A stretch of DNA of 10,256 nt from Bryobacterales bacterium (GCA_003154855.1 PMEV01000255.1:1-10256), one strand, 5' to 3'. Shown: positions 1 through 5,668, numbered from the stretch's first letter. Notes: a model not told the origin generated them from the letters alone. Made by a program: numbers and translations.

Positions 1-18
1 GCCGGGCTTCTGCCCGGC
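1..18. terminator. GC-rich hairpin at window start
   Basis: A perfect 7-bp stem (GCCGGGC/GCCCGGC) closes a TTCT loop. No T-tract follows, so it is a weak candidate for an intrinsic terminator. It may equally be a REP-like intergenic hairpin, or lie inside the 3' end of a gene that begins left of the window, since the frame starting at base 1 ends at TGA 31-33. It resembles the hairpins at 543-561 and 8717-8739 in stem length and TCT-containing loop. Confidence 0.3.
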
Positions 19-171
19 GTCTTCGACATCTGATCGACTTGCTCCTTGTCGGCCTCTGGTTGCATCAAAGAAATCGGGGGCCAAGGATGCGCCACGCTCA
101 ATACAAAGATCTGCTTACACGCCGCTCCGCGCTCTTGTTGGCGGCAGCGGTGCCACAATTACTCGCTCAAG

Positions 172-179
172 GGAGGGAG
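172..179 (+). promoter_or_regulatory. Shine-Dalgarno site setting the VOC start
   Basis: GGAGG (172-176) and the overlapping GGGAG (175-179) lie 9 and 6 bases before ATG 186. The earlier in-frame ATG codons at 39 and 87 have no comparable site. This is the main reason for choosing 186 as the start of the VOC gene. Confidence 0.55.
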
Positions 180-185
180 AAGTCC

Positions 186-536
186 ATGGGACGTCCAGTT
201 GTTCATTTTGAAATCGGATGCCGCGACCGCGCCAAGACCGGCGATTTCTATTCGAAGCTGTTCGATTGGCAGATCACGGCCGCCGGCCCCGCCTCGAATA
301 TTGAAACCGGGAGTCCCCAGGGCATCCCGGGGCACATCACCTCGCTCGGCCACGAGCCGCAGCATTACACCATGTTCTACGTCGATGTCGAGGACGTGCA
401 GGCTGCGCTCGACAAGGCCACCGAATTGGGTGGCAAGAGGCTGGTCGGGCCGATCGCCATTCCCACCGGTACCTTCGCCTGGTTCGCGGATCCGGACGGC
501 AACATCATCGGCCTATTAAAGCCGGCAAAGGCGTAG
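186..536 (+). CDS. VOC family protein (glyoxalase/bleomycin-resistance fold)
   Basis: A 116-residue protein, the usual length for a single VOC (vicinal oxygen chelate) domain made of two beta-alpha-beta-beta-beta modules. It opens with VVHFEIGCRD (residues 5-14), has the typical helix DRAKTGDFYSKLFDW (14-28), and closes with the family signature FADPDGNIIGLL (100-111). His7 is at the first metal-ligand position. The final strand reads IIGLL with no glutamate, so the classical metal site looks incomplete and glyoxalase or ring-cleaving activity cannot be assumed. The substrate is unknown. The start at 186 is chosen for its strong ribosome site and because homology begins there. The frame is open upstream to ATG 87 and would add a Tat-like leader (TRRSALLLAAAVPQLLAQG). 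It stands alone, about 80 bases before the ParA-like gene. Confidence 0.8.
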   Translation: MGRPVVHFEIGCRDRAKTGDFYSKLFDWQITAAGPASNIETGSPQGIPGHITSLGHEPQHYTMFYVDVEDVQAALDKATELGGKRLVGPIAIPTGTFAWFADPDGNIIGLLKPAKA

Positions 537-542
537 GTAGCG

Positions 543-561
543 CCGGCGGTCTTGCCGCCGG
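543..561. terminator. Hairpin after the VOC gene
   Basis: A perfect 7-bp stem (CCGGCGG, 543-549, with CCGCCGG, 555-561) closes the loop TCTTG. It starts 7 bases after the VOC stop. There is no T-run, so it is either a T-less terminator or a REP-like intergenic hairpin. Confidence 0.45.
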
Positions 562-602
562 TGATTCCCGCCCGGTCGTCCCGGGCTTACTCGCAAACTC
601 GC

Positions 603-608
603 TATAGT
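603..608 (+). promoter_or_regulatory. Candidate -10 element placing transcription start at the ATG
   Basis: TATAGT matches the bacterial -10 consensus at 5 of 6 bases and ends 7 bases before ATG 616. That spacing would put the transcription start at or next to the start codon. No Shine-Dalgarno sequence precedes the ATG and no good -35 is visible. This is the pattern expected of a leaderless transcript, though a six-base match in isolation is weak evidence. Confidence 0.35.
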
Positions 609-615
609 ACCTTCT

Positions 616-1263
616 ATGGCGATCATCGCGGTTGCGGGGCGTAAGGGCGGCATTGGGAAATCCACCATCGCGGGCAACCTGGCCGGGGAATTCGCCGCCA
701 TGGGCCACAGCGTCCTGCTGCTGGATGCCGACCCGCAGCACAGCCTGGCGGATTGGGCCGACCTGGGCGAAGGACTGCTCTCCCGTTGCGTCGAGAAGGT
801 GAAAAGCGGCAGTGTCGAGACCCTGCGCGCCCGGGCCCGCACCGCCGAGCAGGCCGCCGACTTCGTGCTGATCGATACGCCTCCCGGCATCTCCGAAGCA
901 GCCTACCAGGCCGCCCTGGTCGCCGACCTGGTTCTGCTGCCCTGCGGCCCCTCCCCCCTGGATCTTCTGGCCCTCAAAGGGGTCCTCAACCTGGCTCTGA
1001 AAGCCCGCGCCGAACGCCGCTCCAAGCGCCCGCGCATCCGGCTGGTCCCGTCCCGTGTGCTCATGCATACCAACCTGGGACGCAGTCTTTCTTCGTCGCT
1101 CGAAGAGGTCGGCAAGAAGGTGCTCCCGCCGATCGGCCAGCGCGTCGTGGTCGCCGAGGCCGTTGCCCGCGGACTCACCGTCGCCGAGTACGCCCCCAAC
1201 TCCCTCTCTCGCGAAGAATTCCAGAAGCTCGCCAAAGCCGTCCAGAAGCTCGTCGCCCGTTAG
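616..1263 (+). CDS. Orphan ParA/MinD-family P-loop ATPase
   Basis: A 215-residue SIMIBI-class ATPase. The deviant Walker A motif is KGGIGKST (residues 10-17), with the signature lysine K10 and the P-loop lysine K15. The switch I region is LLLDADPQHSLADW (34-47) and Walker B is FVLIDTPPG (83-91). A late VAEAVARGLTVAEYAP segment (178-193) is typical of short ParA proteins of the plasmid-partition and chromosomal orphan type. Proteins of this family cycle between ATP dimers and ADP monomers on DNA or membrane surfaces to position cargo such as DNA, chemoreceptors or microcompartments. No parB, parS, minE or cargo gene is in the window, so the cargo is unknown. The protein lacks an N-terminal DNA-binding extension and is at the short end of the family. 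It converges with the serine hydrolase gene across only 21 bases. Confidence 0.9.
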   Translation: MAIIAVAGRKGGIGKSTIAGNLAGEFAAMGHSVLLLDADPQHSLADWADLGEGLLSRCVEKVKSGSVETLRARARTAEQAADFVLIDTPPGISEAAYQAALVADLVLLPCGPSPLDLLALKGVLNLALKARAERRSKRPRIRLVPSRVLMHTNLGRSLSSSLEEVGKKVLPPIGQRVVVAEAVARGLTVAEYAPNSLSREEFQKLAKAVQKLVAR

Positions 1264-1284
1264 CGCGACTCCCCACCGCCGCTC

Positions 1285-2715
1285 CTACGGCACTCGGCTC
1301 AGGTGCAGATGGTGAATCGCGAAAAGCGGGTTCTCCAGCTCGAGGATCAGGCCCTGTGGCGTAGTCGTAAAGACAATCTGCCCATCGCGGAATCGGTCTT
1401 TCGACTCCGGTGTCAGCGGCCAATCGATGTGCCCGGCCTCGGCGTGCAATTTGCCGTCGCGGACCGTCAGACGGTAGACGGCGTCCAGTTCCTCGGATCT
1501 GTAATTGCCTTCCAGTGCCCTCAGTTCTTCCATCCGAACAGCGGGCTCGGTTGTCTTCGCCGCGTCACTGGGCTTGGCCGGCGCGCGGGGTTCCTCCTTG
1601 ACGACCGGATAGCAAACTTCCGCCACTTGCCGTGTGATGCGCTCCGGGTCCGGGTCGGACCGGTTGCATAGGCAGATCACGGAAAAGCGTTCGTCGGGTA
1701 TCCGATAGATCCCCGAACGGTAACCTCCCCAAATCCCGCTCTGCTCCACGATCTGCCGGTTACCCCACCGCTCGCGCCACAAGCCCAGGCCGAACTCAAC
1801 AGGGATACCCTTCATCGCGGCTGGCTGGCCGTTGTCCAGTGTGGCGGCCCGCTGCATTCGCGCGATGAGCGGCGCAAAACTGGATTCGGTATCGAAGAAT
1901 GCCGTCTCCCAGCGCTCCATATCCTCTAAGGTGGTGTGGACCCCGGCCGCTCCCGTCATATCCACCGCCCCGGAGTTGTTGTTCGAGAAGCGGCCTTCCC
2001 CTTCCGGCGAATAGCCGCTTGCCCGGCGCGGGATCAACTCCCGCCGATCGTCGATGTAGTGCGTGTCTTTCATCCCCAGCGGGCCGAATATACGCTCATC
2101 GGCGAACTGGCGCAGTGACTTGCCGCTGGCCTGCCGGACAATCTGTGCCGCCAGCAGGTATCCCGTGTTCGAGTACGCGGCAGCCTGGCCCGGCTGGAAA
2201 TTCAGTTCTTTCTGCCGCGAGATCGGCGCCAGCAACTCCGGCCAATCGGTGGTGTCATCGTAGGTTCGGCCCGTCAGCGCCAGCAGGGTGGGCGCATCCC
2301 GGAGGCCGCTGGTATGCCCGAGCAGGTGGCGAATCGTGATTCTCCGGCCGTATTCGGGAAGTCCCGGTACGAATTTCGCGATGGAGTCGTCGAGCGAGAG
2401 CTTGCCATCTCGTTCCAGGAGCAGCACGGCGAGCGCCGTAAACGTCTTCGACGCCGAGGCGATCTCGAACACCGAGCGCCGCGTCAGCGGGATACCGAGT
2501 TCCAGGTTGGCCATGCCGCCGGCGCGTTCATGGATCACCCGCCCGTCCTTCATCGCCGCCAGCACACAGCCCGGCGTCTCGGGCTTGTCGTAGCCCGCCA
2601 GCACCGCGTCAATCCGCGCCGTATCCACCGCCCCCAGCAGTCGGAAGCCGATCAGCATCGCCAGCGTATAGCGCACCATCAGACCTATTATGTGCTCGAC
2701 GATCACCGCCGCCAT
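1285..2715 (-). CDS. Secreted serine hydrolase, class C beta-lactamase fold (CubicO-like)
   Basis: A 476-residue protein of the penicillin-binding-protein/class C beta-lactamase superfamily. The S-x-x-K motif is SASK (S87 nucleophile, K90 base) and the Y-x-N motif is YSN (181-183). The third motif, usually K-T-G or H-x-G, reads QSG (325-327) ahead of IWGGYRSGI, so the usual basic residue is replaced by glutamine. A hydrophobic N-terminus (about 14-30) suggests export. Residues 395-476 form a separate beta-rich C-terminal domain like those attached to CubicO-type esterases. Likely activities are esterase or D-peptidase; true beta-lactamase activity is doubtful. The ATG at 2715 has GGGGAG about 9 bases upstream. 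An internal ATG (residue 13, base 2679) would give a more ordinary signal peptide but has a weaker ribosome site. Confidence 0.88.
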   Translation of the reverse strand: MAAVIVEHIIGLMVRYTLAMLIGFRLLGAVDTARIDAVLAGYDKPETPGCVLAAMKDGRVIHERAGGMANLELGIPLTRRSVFEIASASKTFTALAVLLLERDGKLSLDDSIAKFVPGLPEYGRRITIRHLLGHTSGLRDAPTLLALTGRTYDDTTDWPELLAPISRQKELNFQPGQAAAYSNTGYLLAAQIVRQASGKSLRQFADERIFGPLGMKDTHYIDDRRELIPRRASGYSPEGEGRFSNNNSGAVDMTGAAGVHTTLEDMERWETAFFDTESSFAPLIARMQRAATLDNGQPAAMKGIPVEFGLGLWRERWGNRQIVEQSGIWGGYRSGIYRIPDERFSVICLCNRSDPDPERITRQVAEVCYPVVKEEPRAPAKPSDAAKTTEPAVRMEELRALEGNYRSEELDAVYRLTVRDGKLHAEAGHIDWPLTPESKDRFRDGQIVFTTTPQGLILELENPLFAIHHLHLSRVP

Positions 2716-2852
2716 TCCTATATTCTCCCCGTCCCCTCCGCCGCTTACGGAATCCTGCCCCCGCCAATCGATCCGCCCCGCCCTACAATCTCACATGGAG
2801 CCTGCTCGTGCCCCTTCGCCCCTCCGCTCGCCACTACCCGCGCCCCGCCCTC

Positions 2853-3033
2853 CGTCCCTCCGCCGGTCCGCCCGCACCGAAACCGAAAAGGGCGCCTTCG
2901 AAGCCAATCCCGGAAACGGACACTCTTACATAACTCCCGATAGTTCTTATAGATACGCACAAAACAGCCTGCTTTCCAGCCCGCCCGAGGCCCTAAAGCA
3001 AAGCCAAAAAGCCAATTCCGGAGCCGCCTCCGA
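2853..3033. repeat. Intergenic direct repeat, copy 1
   Basis: About 181 bases that recur at 3143-3324. The core (2895-3033, 139 bases) aligns without gaps to 3186-3324 with about 118 identical positions by hand count. Best-kept blocks are CCTTCGAAGCCAATCCC, CTTACATAACTC, GCCCGAGGCCC and the stretch around CAAAGCCAAAAAGCCAAT. A block CGTCCCTCCGCCGG precedes the core in both copies. No terminal inverted repeat or transposase is seen. Confidence 0.85.
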
Positions 3034-3142
3034 TGCTTCCCGCCAGCTCACAAGACCGCGAGACGCCAGCCCATCGTCCTCTCCCCGCCGACCCCCGGCC
3101 CCAGCACGATCAGCATCGCCCTCCCACCGTGCCTCGCCGCTT

Positions 3143-3324
3143 CGTCCCTCCGCCGGCCCGCACAACCCGCGAACTGAGAATGGCACCTTCGAAGCCAATC
3201 CCCTTTTCGGACAATCTTACATAACTCTAGGTACGCCTTACAGATACGCGCCAAAGAGCCTGCTCTCCACCCCGCCCGAGGCCCCAGAGCAAAGCCAAAA
3301 AGCCAATTTCGGAGCCGCCTCCGA
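3143..3324. repeat. Intergenic direct repeat, copy 2
   Basis: Second copy of the element at 2853-3033, displaced by 290-291 bases. The core is 3186-3324. Differences from copy 1 fall evenly over the three codon positions in every frame I compared, and several are clustered (for example GGAAACGG against CTTTTCGG). This suggests a DNA- or RNA-level element and not a protein-coding one. It ends about 90 bases before the alcohol dehydrogenase start, so it could also affect that gene's expression. Confidence 0.85.
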
Positions 3325-3416
3325 CCAGGCCGCCAGAGCCGGGTCGCCACTCTCTCCGCGCCGCTCCTTCCCACCAACGGATATGCGAAGATCGGGCTTA
3401 GGAGGGTGCAACCACC

Positions 3417-4430
3417 ATGAGCGAGATTCGTGCATTGGCTGCCCGCATGGCGCGGGGAAAACTGGAGCCGTTCTCTTTCGAAGCCGGCCCGCTCGGAGAC
3501 GAGCAGGTCGAAATCGATGTCGCTTACTGCGGCATCTGCCATTCCGACCTGTCCATGTTGAACAACGAGTGGCAGAACGCGCAGTATCCGTTGGTGCCGG
3601 GACACGAAGCCATCGGAACCGTGGCGGCCATGGGCCGGAGCGCCAAACTGGTCCACGTCGGCCAGACCGTGGGCCTGGGCTGGAATTCCGGATGCTGCCT
3701 GCATTGCCCCCAGTGCCTCACCGGCAATCACAACCTCTGCGCGACCCTGGAACAGACCATCGTCGGCCGGCACGGAGCCTTCGCCAGCCGCGTTCGATGC
3801 CATTGGAGTTGGGCCACGCCCATCCCCGACGGCCTGGACCGCGCCAAAGCCGGGCCGCTGCTCTGCGGCGGGATCACGGTCTTCAATCCCCTGCTGCAAT
3901 TCGGCGTGCTCCCCACCCACCGCGTGGGCGTCATCGGCATCGGCGGGTTGGGCCACATGGCGCTCCAGTTCCTGAACAAGTGGGGATGCGAGGTCACCGC
4001 CTTCACCTCCACTGCGTCCAAGGCGGACCAGGCGCGCAGCATGGGCGCGCACCGGGTGATCGACTCGCGTTCCAGCGAGCAGTTAGCCCAGGCGGCCGGC
4101 AGCTTCGACTTCATCCTCTCCACCGTGAACGCGGATCTGGATTGGAACGCCTATCTTGGCGCGCTCGCGCCGAAGGGCCGTCTGCACATAGTGGGTGTGG
4201 CGCCGTCGCCGCTTCCCATTCCCGCCTTCCTACTGATCTCCGGCCAGCGCTCGCTGAGCGGCAGTCCCTCCGGCGCGCCCGCCACGGTGGCGGCCATGCT
4301 GGATTTCTGCGCGCGGCACCAGATCGGCCCGGTTACCGAGGAGTTTCCCATGAGCCAGGCCAACCAGGCGCTCGAGCATCTGGCGGCCGGCCGGGCCCGC
4401 TATCGCATCGTGCTCCGCAACGACTTATAG
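3417..4430 (+). CDS. Zinc-dependent NAD(P)H alcohol dehydrogenase (CAD/YahK type)
   Basis: A 337-residue medium-chain dehydrogenase/reductase. Catalytic zinc ligands are Cys41 in CGICHSD (38-44), the GHE motif (62-64) and Cys150 in LLCGGITVF. Structural zinc is held by Cys94, Cys97, Cys100 and Cys108 (C-x2-C-x2-C-x7-C). The nucleotide-binding loop is GIGGLGHMA (174-182). The CGICHSD and LLCGGIT signatures place it with cinnamyl-alcohol dehydrogenase/YahK proteins, which interconvert a broad range of aldehydes and primary alcohols, usually with NADP(H). The physiological substrate cannot be read from the sequence. The protein is cytoplasmic and slightly shorter than typical (about 350). The ATG is preceded by AGGAGG (3400-3405) with an 11-base spacer. 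It is monocistronic: a palindrome follows the stop and the next gene has its own promoter. Confidence 0.93.
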   Translation: MSEIRALAARMARGKLEPFSFEAGPLGDEQVEIDVAYCGICHSDLSMLNNEWQNAQYPLVPGHEAIGTVAAMGRSAKLVHVGQTVGLGWNSGCCLHCPQCLTGNHNLCATLEQTIVGRHGAFASRVRCHWSWATPIPDGLDRAKAGPLLCGGITVFNPLLQFGVLPTHRVGVIGIGGLGHMALQFLNKWGCEVTAFTSTASKADQARSMGAHRVIDSRSSEQLAQAAGSFDFILSTVNADLDWNAYLGALAPKGRLHIVGVAPSPLPIPAFLLISGQRSLSGSPSGAPATVAAMLDFCARHQIGPVTEEFPMSQANQALEHLAAGRARYRIVLRNDL

Positions 4431-4433
4431 CCC

Positions 4434-4453
4434 GCCGCAGCCGCGGCTTCGGC
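4434..4453. terminator. Imperfect palindrome after the alcohol dehydrogenase
   Basis: A 20-base near-palindrome with a perfect AGCCGCGGCT centre and flanking GCCG/CGGC arms begins four bases after the stop. It lacks a real loop and a T-run, so termination is only a weak suggestion. Confidence 0.3.
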
Positions 4454-4538
4454 CGAATTCGTGCGCGCTGGTGGTTTACAACCAGCCGCAACCGGACAAT
4501 CCAGACAATAAGGTCCGACAGATCAGCAAGTTACAGTT

Positions 4539-4553
4539 TGGCACGCGGAGTGC
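4539..4553 (+). promoter_or_regulatory. Candidate sigma-54 (RpoN) promoter
   Basis: TGGCACG (4539-4545), four bases, then GTGC (4550-4553). The family consensus is TGGCACG-N4-TTGC. The invariant GG and GC are separated by exactly 10 bases and only one consensus base differs. The predicted transcription start near 4564-4566 leaves a leader of about 34 bases containing the ribosome site of the small secreted protein at 4599. The same bases also form a short inverted repeat (GGCAC/GTGCC), so the match could be coincidental. No obvious activator site was recognised upstream. Confidence 0.5.
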
Positions 4554-4598
4554 CTCTATCCCGGCGGAGTTGGAAATACAGAAAAAGGAGAAAAGGAA

Positions 4599-4868
4599 AT
4601 GAAAACCAAACTGCTGGCTTTGGTGTTACTCGCCGGAGGCGCTCTGTTCGCGGGGCCGCGCGTCTACGTCGGAATCGGCGTGGGTGGTTACGCTCGTCCC
4701 TACTATGCTCCGGCGCCGGTGGTCGCGTACGCTGCGCCACTTCCGGGACCGGGCTACTGGTATGGAGTGGGGCCGCATCGTTACTGGCATGCCGGTTACT
4801 TGGCGCCGCGCCCCTACGTCCGTGGCTACCGCGTCGCACCTGCCTACCGCTACGGATATCGCCGCTAG
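4599..4868 (+). CDS. Small secreted Tyr/Gly/Pro-rich protein
   Basis: An 89-residue protein with a clear Sec signal peptide (KTKLLALVLLAGGALFAG, residues 2-19). The mature part of about 70 residues is dominated by Tyr, Gly, Pro, Ala and Arg with aromatic pairs (ARPYYAPAP, GYWYGVGPHRYWHAGY, YRYGYRR). The pattern recalls the short secreted proteins with YxW-G-H/W repeats common in environmental Gram-negative bacteria, whose function is not established. An adhesive, structural or cell-surface role is only a guess. It lacks cysteine and has a strongly basic C-terminus. The ribosome site AGGAG (4586-4590) is 8 bases before the ATG. A sigma-54-like promoter lies just upstream and a strong hairpin just downstream, so it appears to be a self-contained transcription unit. 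Confidence 0.8.
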   Translation: MKTKLLALVLLAGGALFAGPRVYVGIGVGGYARPYYAPAPVVAYAAPLPGPGYWYGVGPHRYWHAGYLAPRPYVRGYRVAPAYRYGYRR

Positions 4869-4875
4869 CCTGGCT

Positions 4876-4926
4876 GACGGCCCTCTCGTCGCACCTCTCC
4901 CCAGGGGACCGATGAGAGGGCCCGTC
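4876..4926. terminator. Long hairpin between small secreted protein and DinB-like gene
   Basis: Arms 4876-4891 and 4910-4926 pair over about 16 positions, with one bulged C and one G-T wobble, around an 18-base loop. It starts eight bases after the stop of the small secreted protein. The stem is unusually long for this window and should be very stable. There is no T-run, so either it terminates by another mechanism, protects the 3' end of the small message, or acts on the DinB-like gene whose ribosome site lies 20 bases further on. Confidence 0.55.
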
Positions 4927-4945
4927 ACGGTGCGACAATGACGCC

Positions 4946-4952
4946 AGGAGGT
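4946..4952 (+). promoter_or_regulatory. Strong Shine-Dalgarno site for the DinB-like gene
   Basis: AGGAGGT, a full consensus match, ends 5 bases before GTG 4958 and 8 bases before TTG 4961. The first ATG (4973) is 20 bases away, too far. The gene therefore begins with a non-ATG codon, GTG 4958 or TTG 4961, which differ by one residue. Confidence 0.7.
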
Positions 4953-4957
4953 GACGC

Positions 4958-5551
4958 GTGTTGCGAAGCTCGATGATCGCGGTGGGATTACTCGCCATGG
5001 CCTGGCTGCTGGAAGCGCAGGACCTGGCGACTTACAAGCGTGAGTATCTCGGCGAATTAGCCTACGCCAGCCGTAACGTAATCGCGCTGGCCAAGGCCAT
5101 GCCGGCCGAGAAGTATGGGTGGCGTCCCGGCGACGGCGTGCGCTCGGTGAGCGAAGTCTACATGCACATCGTGACCGCCAACTTCGAGCTGCTCGACATC
5201 ATTGGACAGAAGTTGCCGGAGGATCTGTACGGAAAGCTGGAACTGACCGGGCGCGCGCGCCTGATGGCGATCCAGAAGCGCAGCGCGGAGCTGGAGAAGA
5301 CGGTCACCGATAAAGACCGCGTGGCCGCGCTGGTCGAGCGTTCGCTGATCGCGGTCCGCGACGCCATGGACAAGGCCGGCCCCGCCGACCTGGACAAGCG
5401 CGTGGACTTCTTCGGTAGGGACGTGACGGCGCGCGCGGTCTATCTGCGCATCCTGGTGCACGTGCACGAGCACATGGGCCAGGCGATCGCCTATGCGCGC
5501 GTGAACGGCATCGTGCCGCCGTGGTCGCACCCGGCCGCCAAGGCCCAGTGA
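4958..5551 (+). CDS. Exported DinB-family (four-helix metal-binding) protein
   Basis: A 197-residue DinB/YfiT-like four-helix-bundle protein. The metal triad is recognisable as His70 (EVYMHIV) and His168 with His172 in VHVHEHMGQ (167-175), the usual H-x3-H at the start of the last helix. Family members bind a divalent metal; some are thiol-dependent transferases (mycothiol or bacillithiol), but most are uncharacterised. Here an N-terminal hydrophobic segment (SMIAVGLLAMAWLLEAQ, 5-21) predicts Sec export, a variant frequent in Acidobacteria-like genomes, so cytoplasmic thiol chemistry is less likely. The start is GTG, set by AGGAGGT. The last codons lie in a 15-bp sequence that is repeated 35 bases downstream inside a pseudogene fragment, so the C-terminus borders a rearrangement. 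Confidence 0.85.
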   Translation: MLRSSMIAVGLLAMAWLLEAQDLATYKREYLGELAYASRNVIALAKAMPAEKYGWRPGDGVRSVSEVYMHIVTANFELLDIIGQKLPEDLYGKLELTGRARLMAIQKRSAELEKTVTDKDRVAALVERSLIAVRDAMDKAGPADLDKRVDFFGRDVTARAVYLRILVHVHEHMGQAIAYARVNGIVPPWSHPAAKAQ

Positions 5552-5581
5552 GGCCGCACGATCCAGCGGCCGCCAAGGCCC
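5532..5581. repeat. 15-bp direct repeat at a gene/pseudogene junction
   Basis: CGGCCGCCAAGGCCC occurs at 5532-5546 (last codons of the DinB-like gene) and again at 5567-5581 (inside the YeaQ/GlsB-like fragment on the other strand). The copies are identical and offset by 35 bases. Such short repeats at the edge of decayed genes are compatible with slippage or illegitimate recombination. Confidence 0.7.
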
Positions 5582-5666
5582 CCGCGATTCCCAAAAGCAT
5601 GGTGACGACGATCCCGCCGGGCGCCCTGCCAGGCATGATGACCTTGGCGACCGCGCCCACGATCCA
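5568..5666 (-). pseudogene. Fragment of a YeaQ/YmgE/GlsB-type membrane protein
   Basis: Read on the minus strand from 5666, the frame gives WIVGAVAKVIMPGRAP followed by GGIVVTMLLGIAGALA. This is the characteristic first half of the small transglycosylase-associated/GlsB (YeaQ) stress membrane proteins, normally about 80-90 residues with a PG(R/K)-x-PGG turn between helices. There is no start methionine of the normal kind, the first few residues are missing, and after GALA the frame runs into unrelated sequence opposite the DinB-like gene. I see no second half. It is therefore a remnant. It directly abuts the C-terminal piece of the alpha/beta-hydrolase remnant, in a different frame. Confidence 0.6.
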
Positions 5667-5668
5667 AT

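Larger units (their letters stand above)
2716..3416. other. Gene-free stretch of 700 bases, C-rich on the plus strand
   Basis: No recognisable gene lies between the serine hydrolase start and the alcohol dehydrogenase start. The plus strand is markedly C-rich and G-poor, which leaves long accidental open frames on both strands. The stretch contains the two direct copies of an imperfect repeat (2853-3033 and 3143-3324). A TACAAT box sits five bases before an ATG at 2795. Promoters for the two divergent flanking genes must lie in it, but I see no convincing -35/-10 pair for either. Confidence 0.7.

Noticed and set aside
1..33. A possible ten-residue tail of an upstream gene (AGLLPGVFDI, stop at 31-33).
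   Set aside because: Too short to judge, and the same bases form a perfect hairpin that would explain them as a non-coding element.
2745..2960. Minus-strand frame in repeat copy 1 beginning RIYKNYRELCKSVR, with a similar frame (RICKAYLELCKIVR) in copy 2.
   Set aside because: The resemblance only reflects the DNA repeat. Replacements hit all codon positions and there is no ribosome site or consistent start and stop.
3180..3196. TGGCACC...AAGC in repeat copy 2, with sigma-54-like GG-N10-GC spacing.
   Set aside because: The -12 half is poor (AAGC for TTGC), the TGGCAC half is not kept in copy 1, and there is no properly placed gene start.
2853..3324. CRISPR array or insertion sequence as an explanation of the direct repeats.
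   Set aside because: Only two long, diverged copies are present, with no short regular repeat-spacer pattern, no terminal inverted repeats and no transposase or cas gene.
2690..4915. A 741-codon open frame on the plus strand covering the intergenic repeats and the alcohol dehydrogenase region.
   Set aside because: It overlaps the clearly real dehydrogenase in another frame, encodes low-complexity Pro/Arg/Ser-rich sequence, and differences between the repeat copies in this frame show no third-position bias. It results from C-rich composition.
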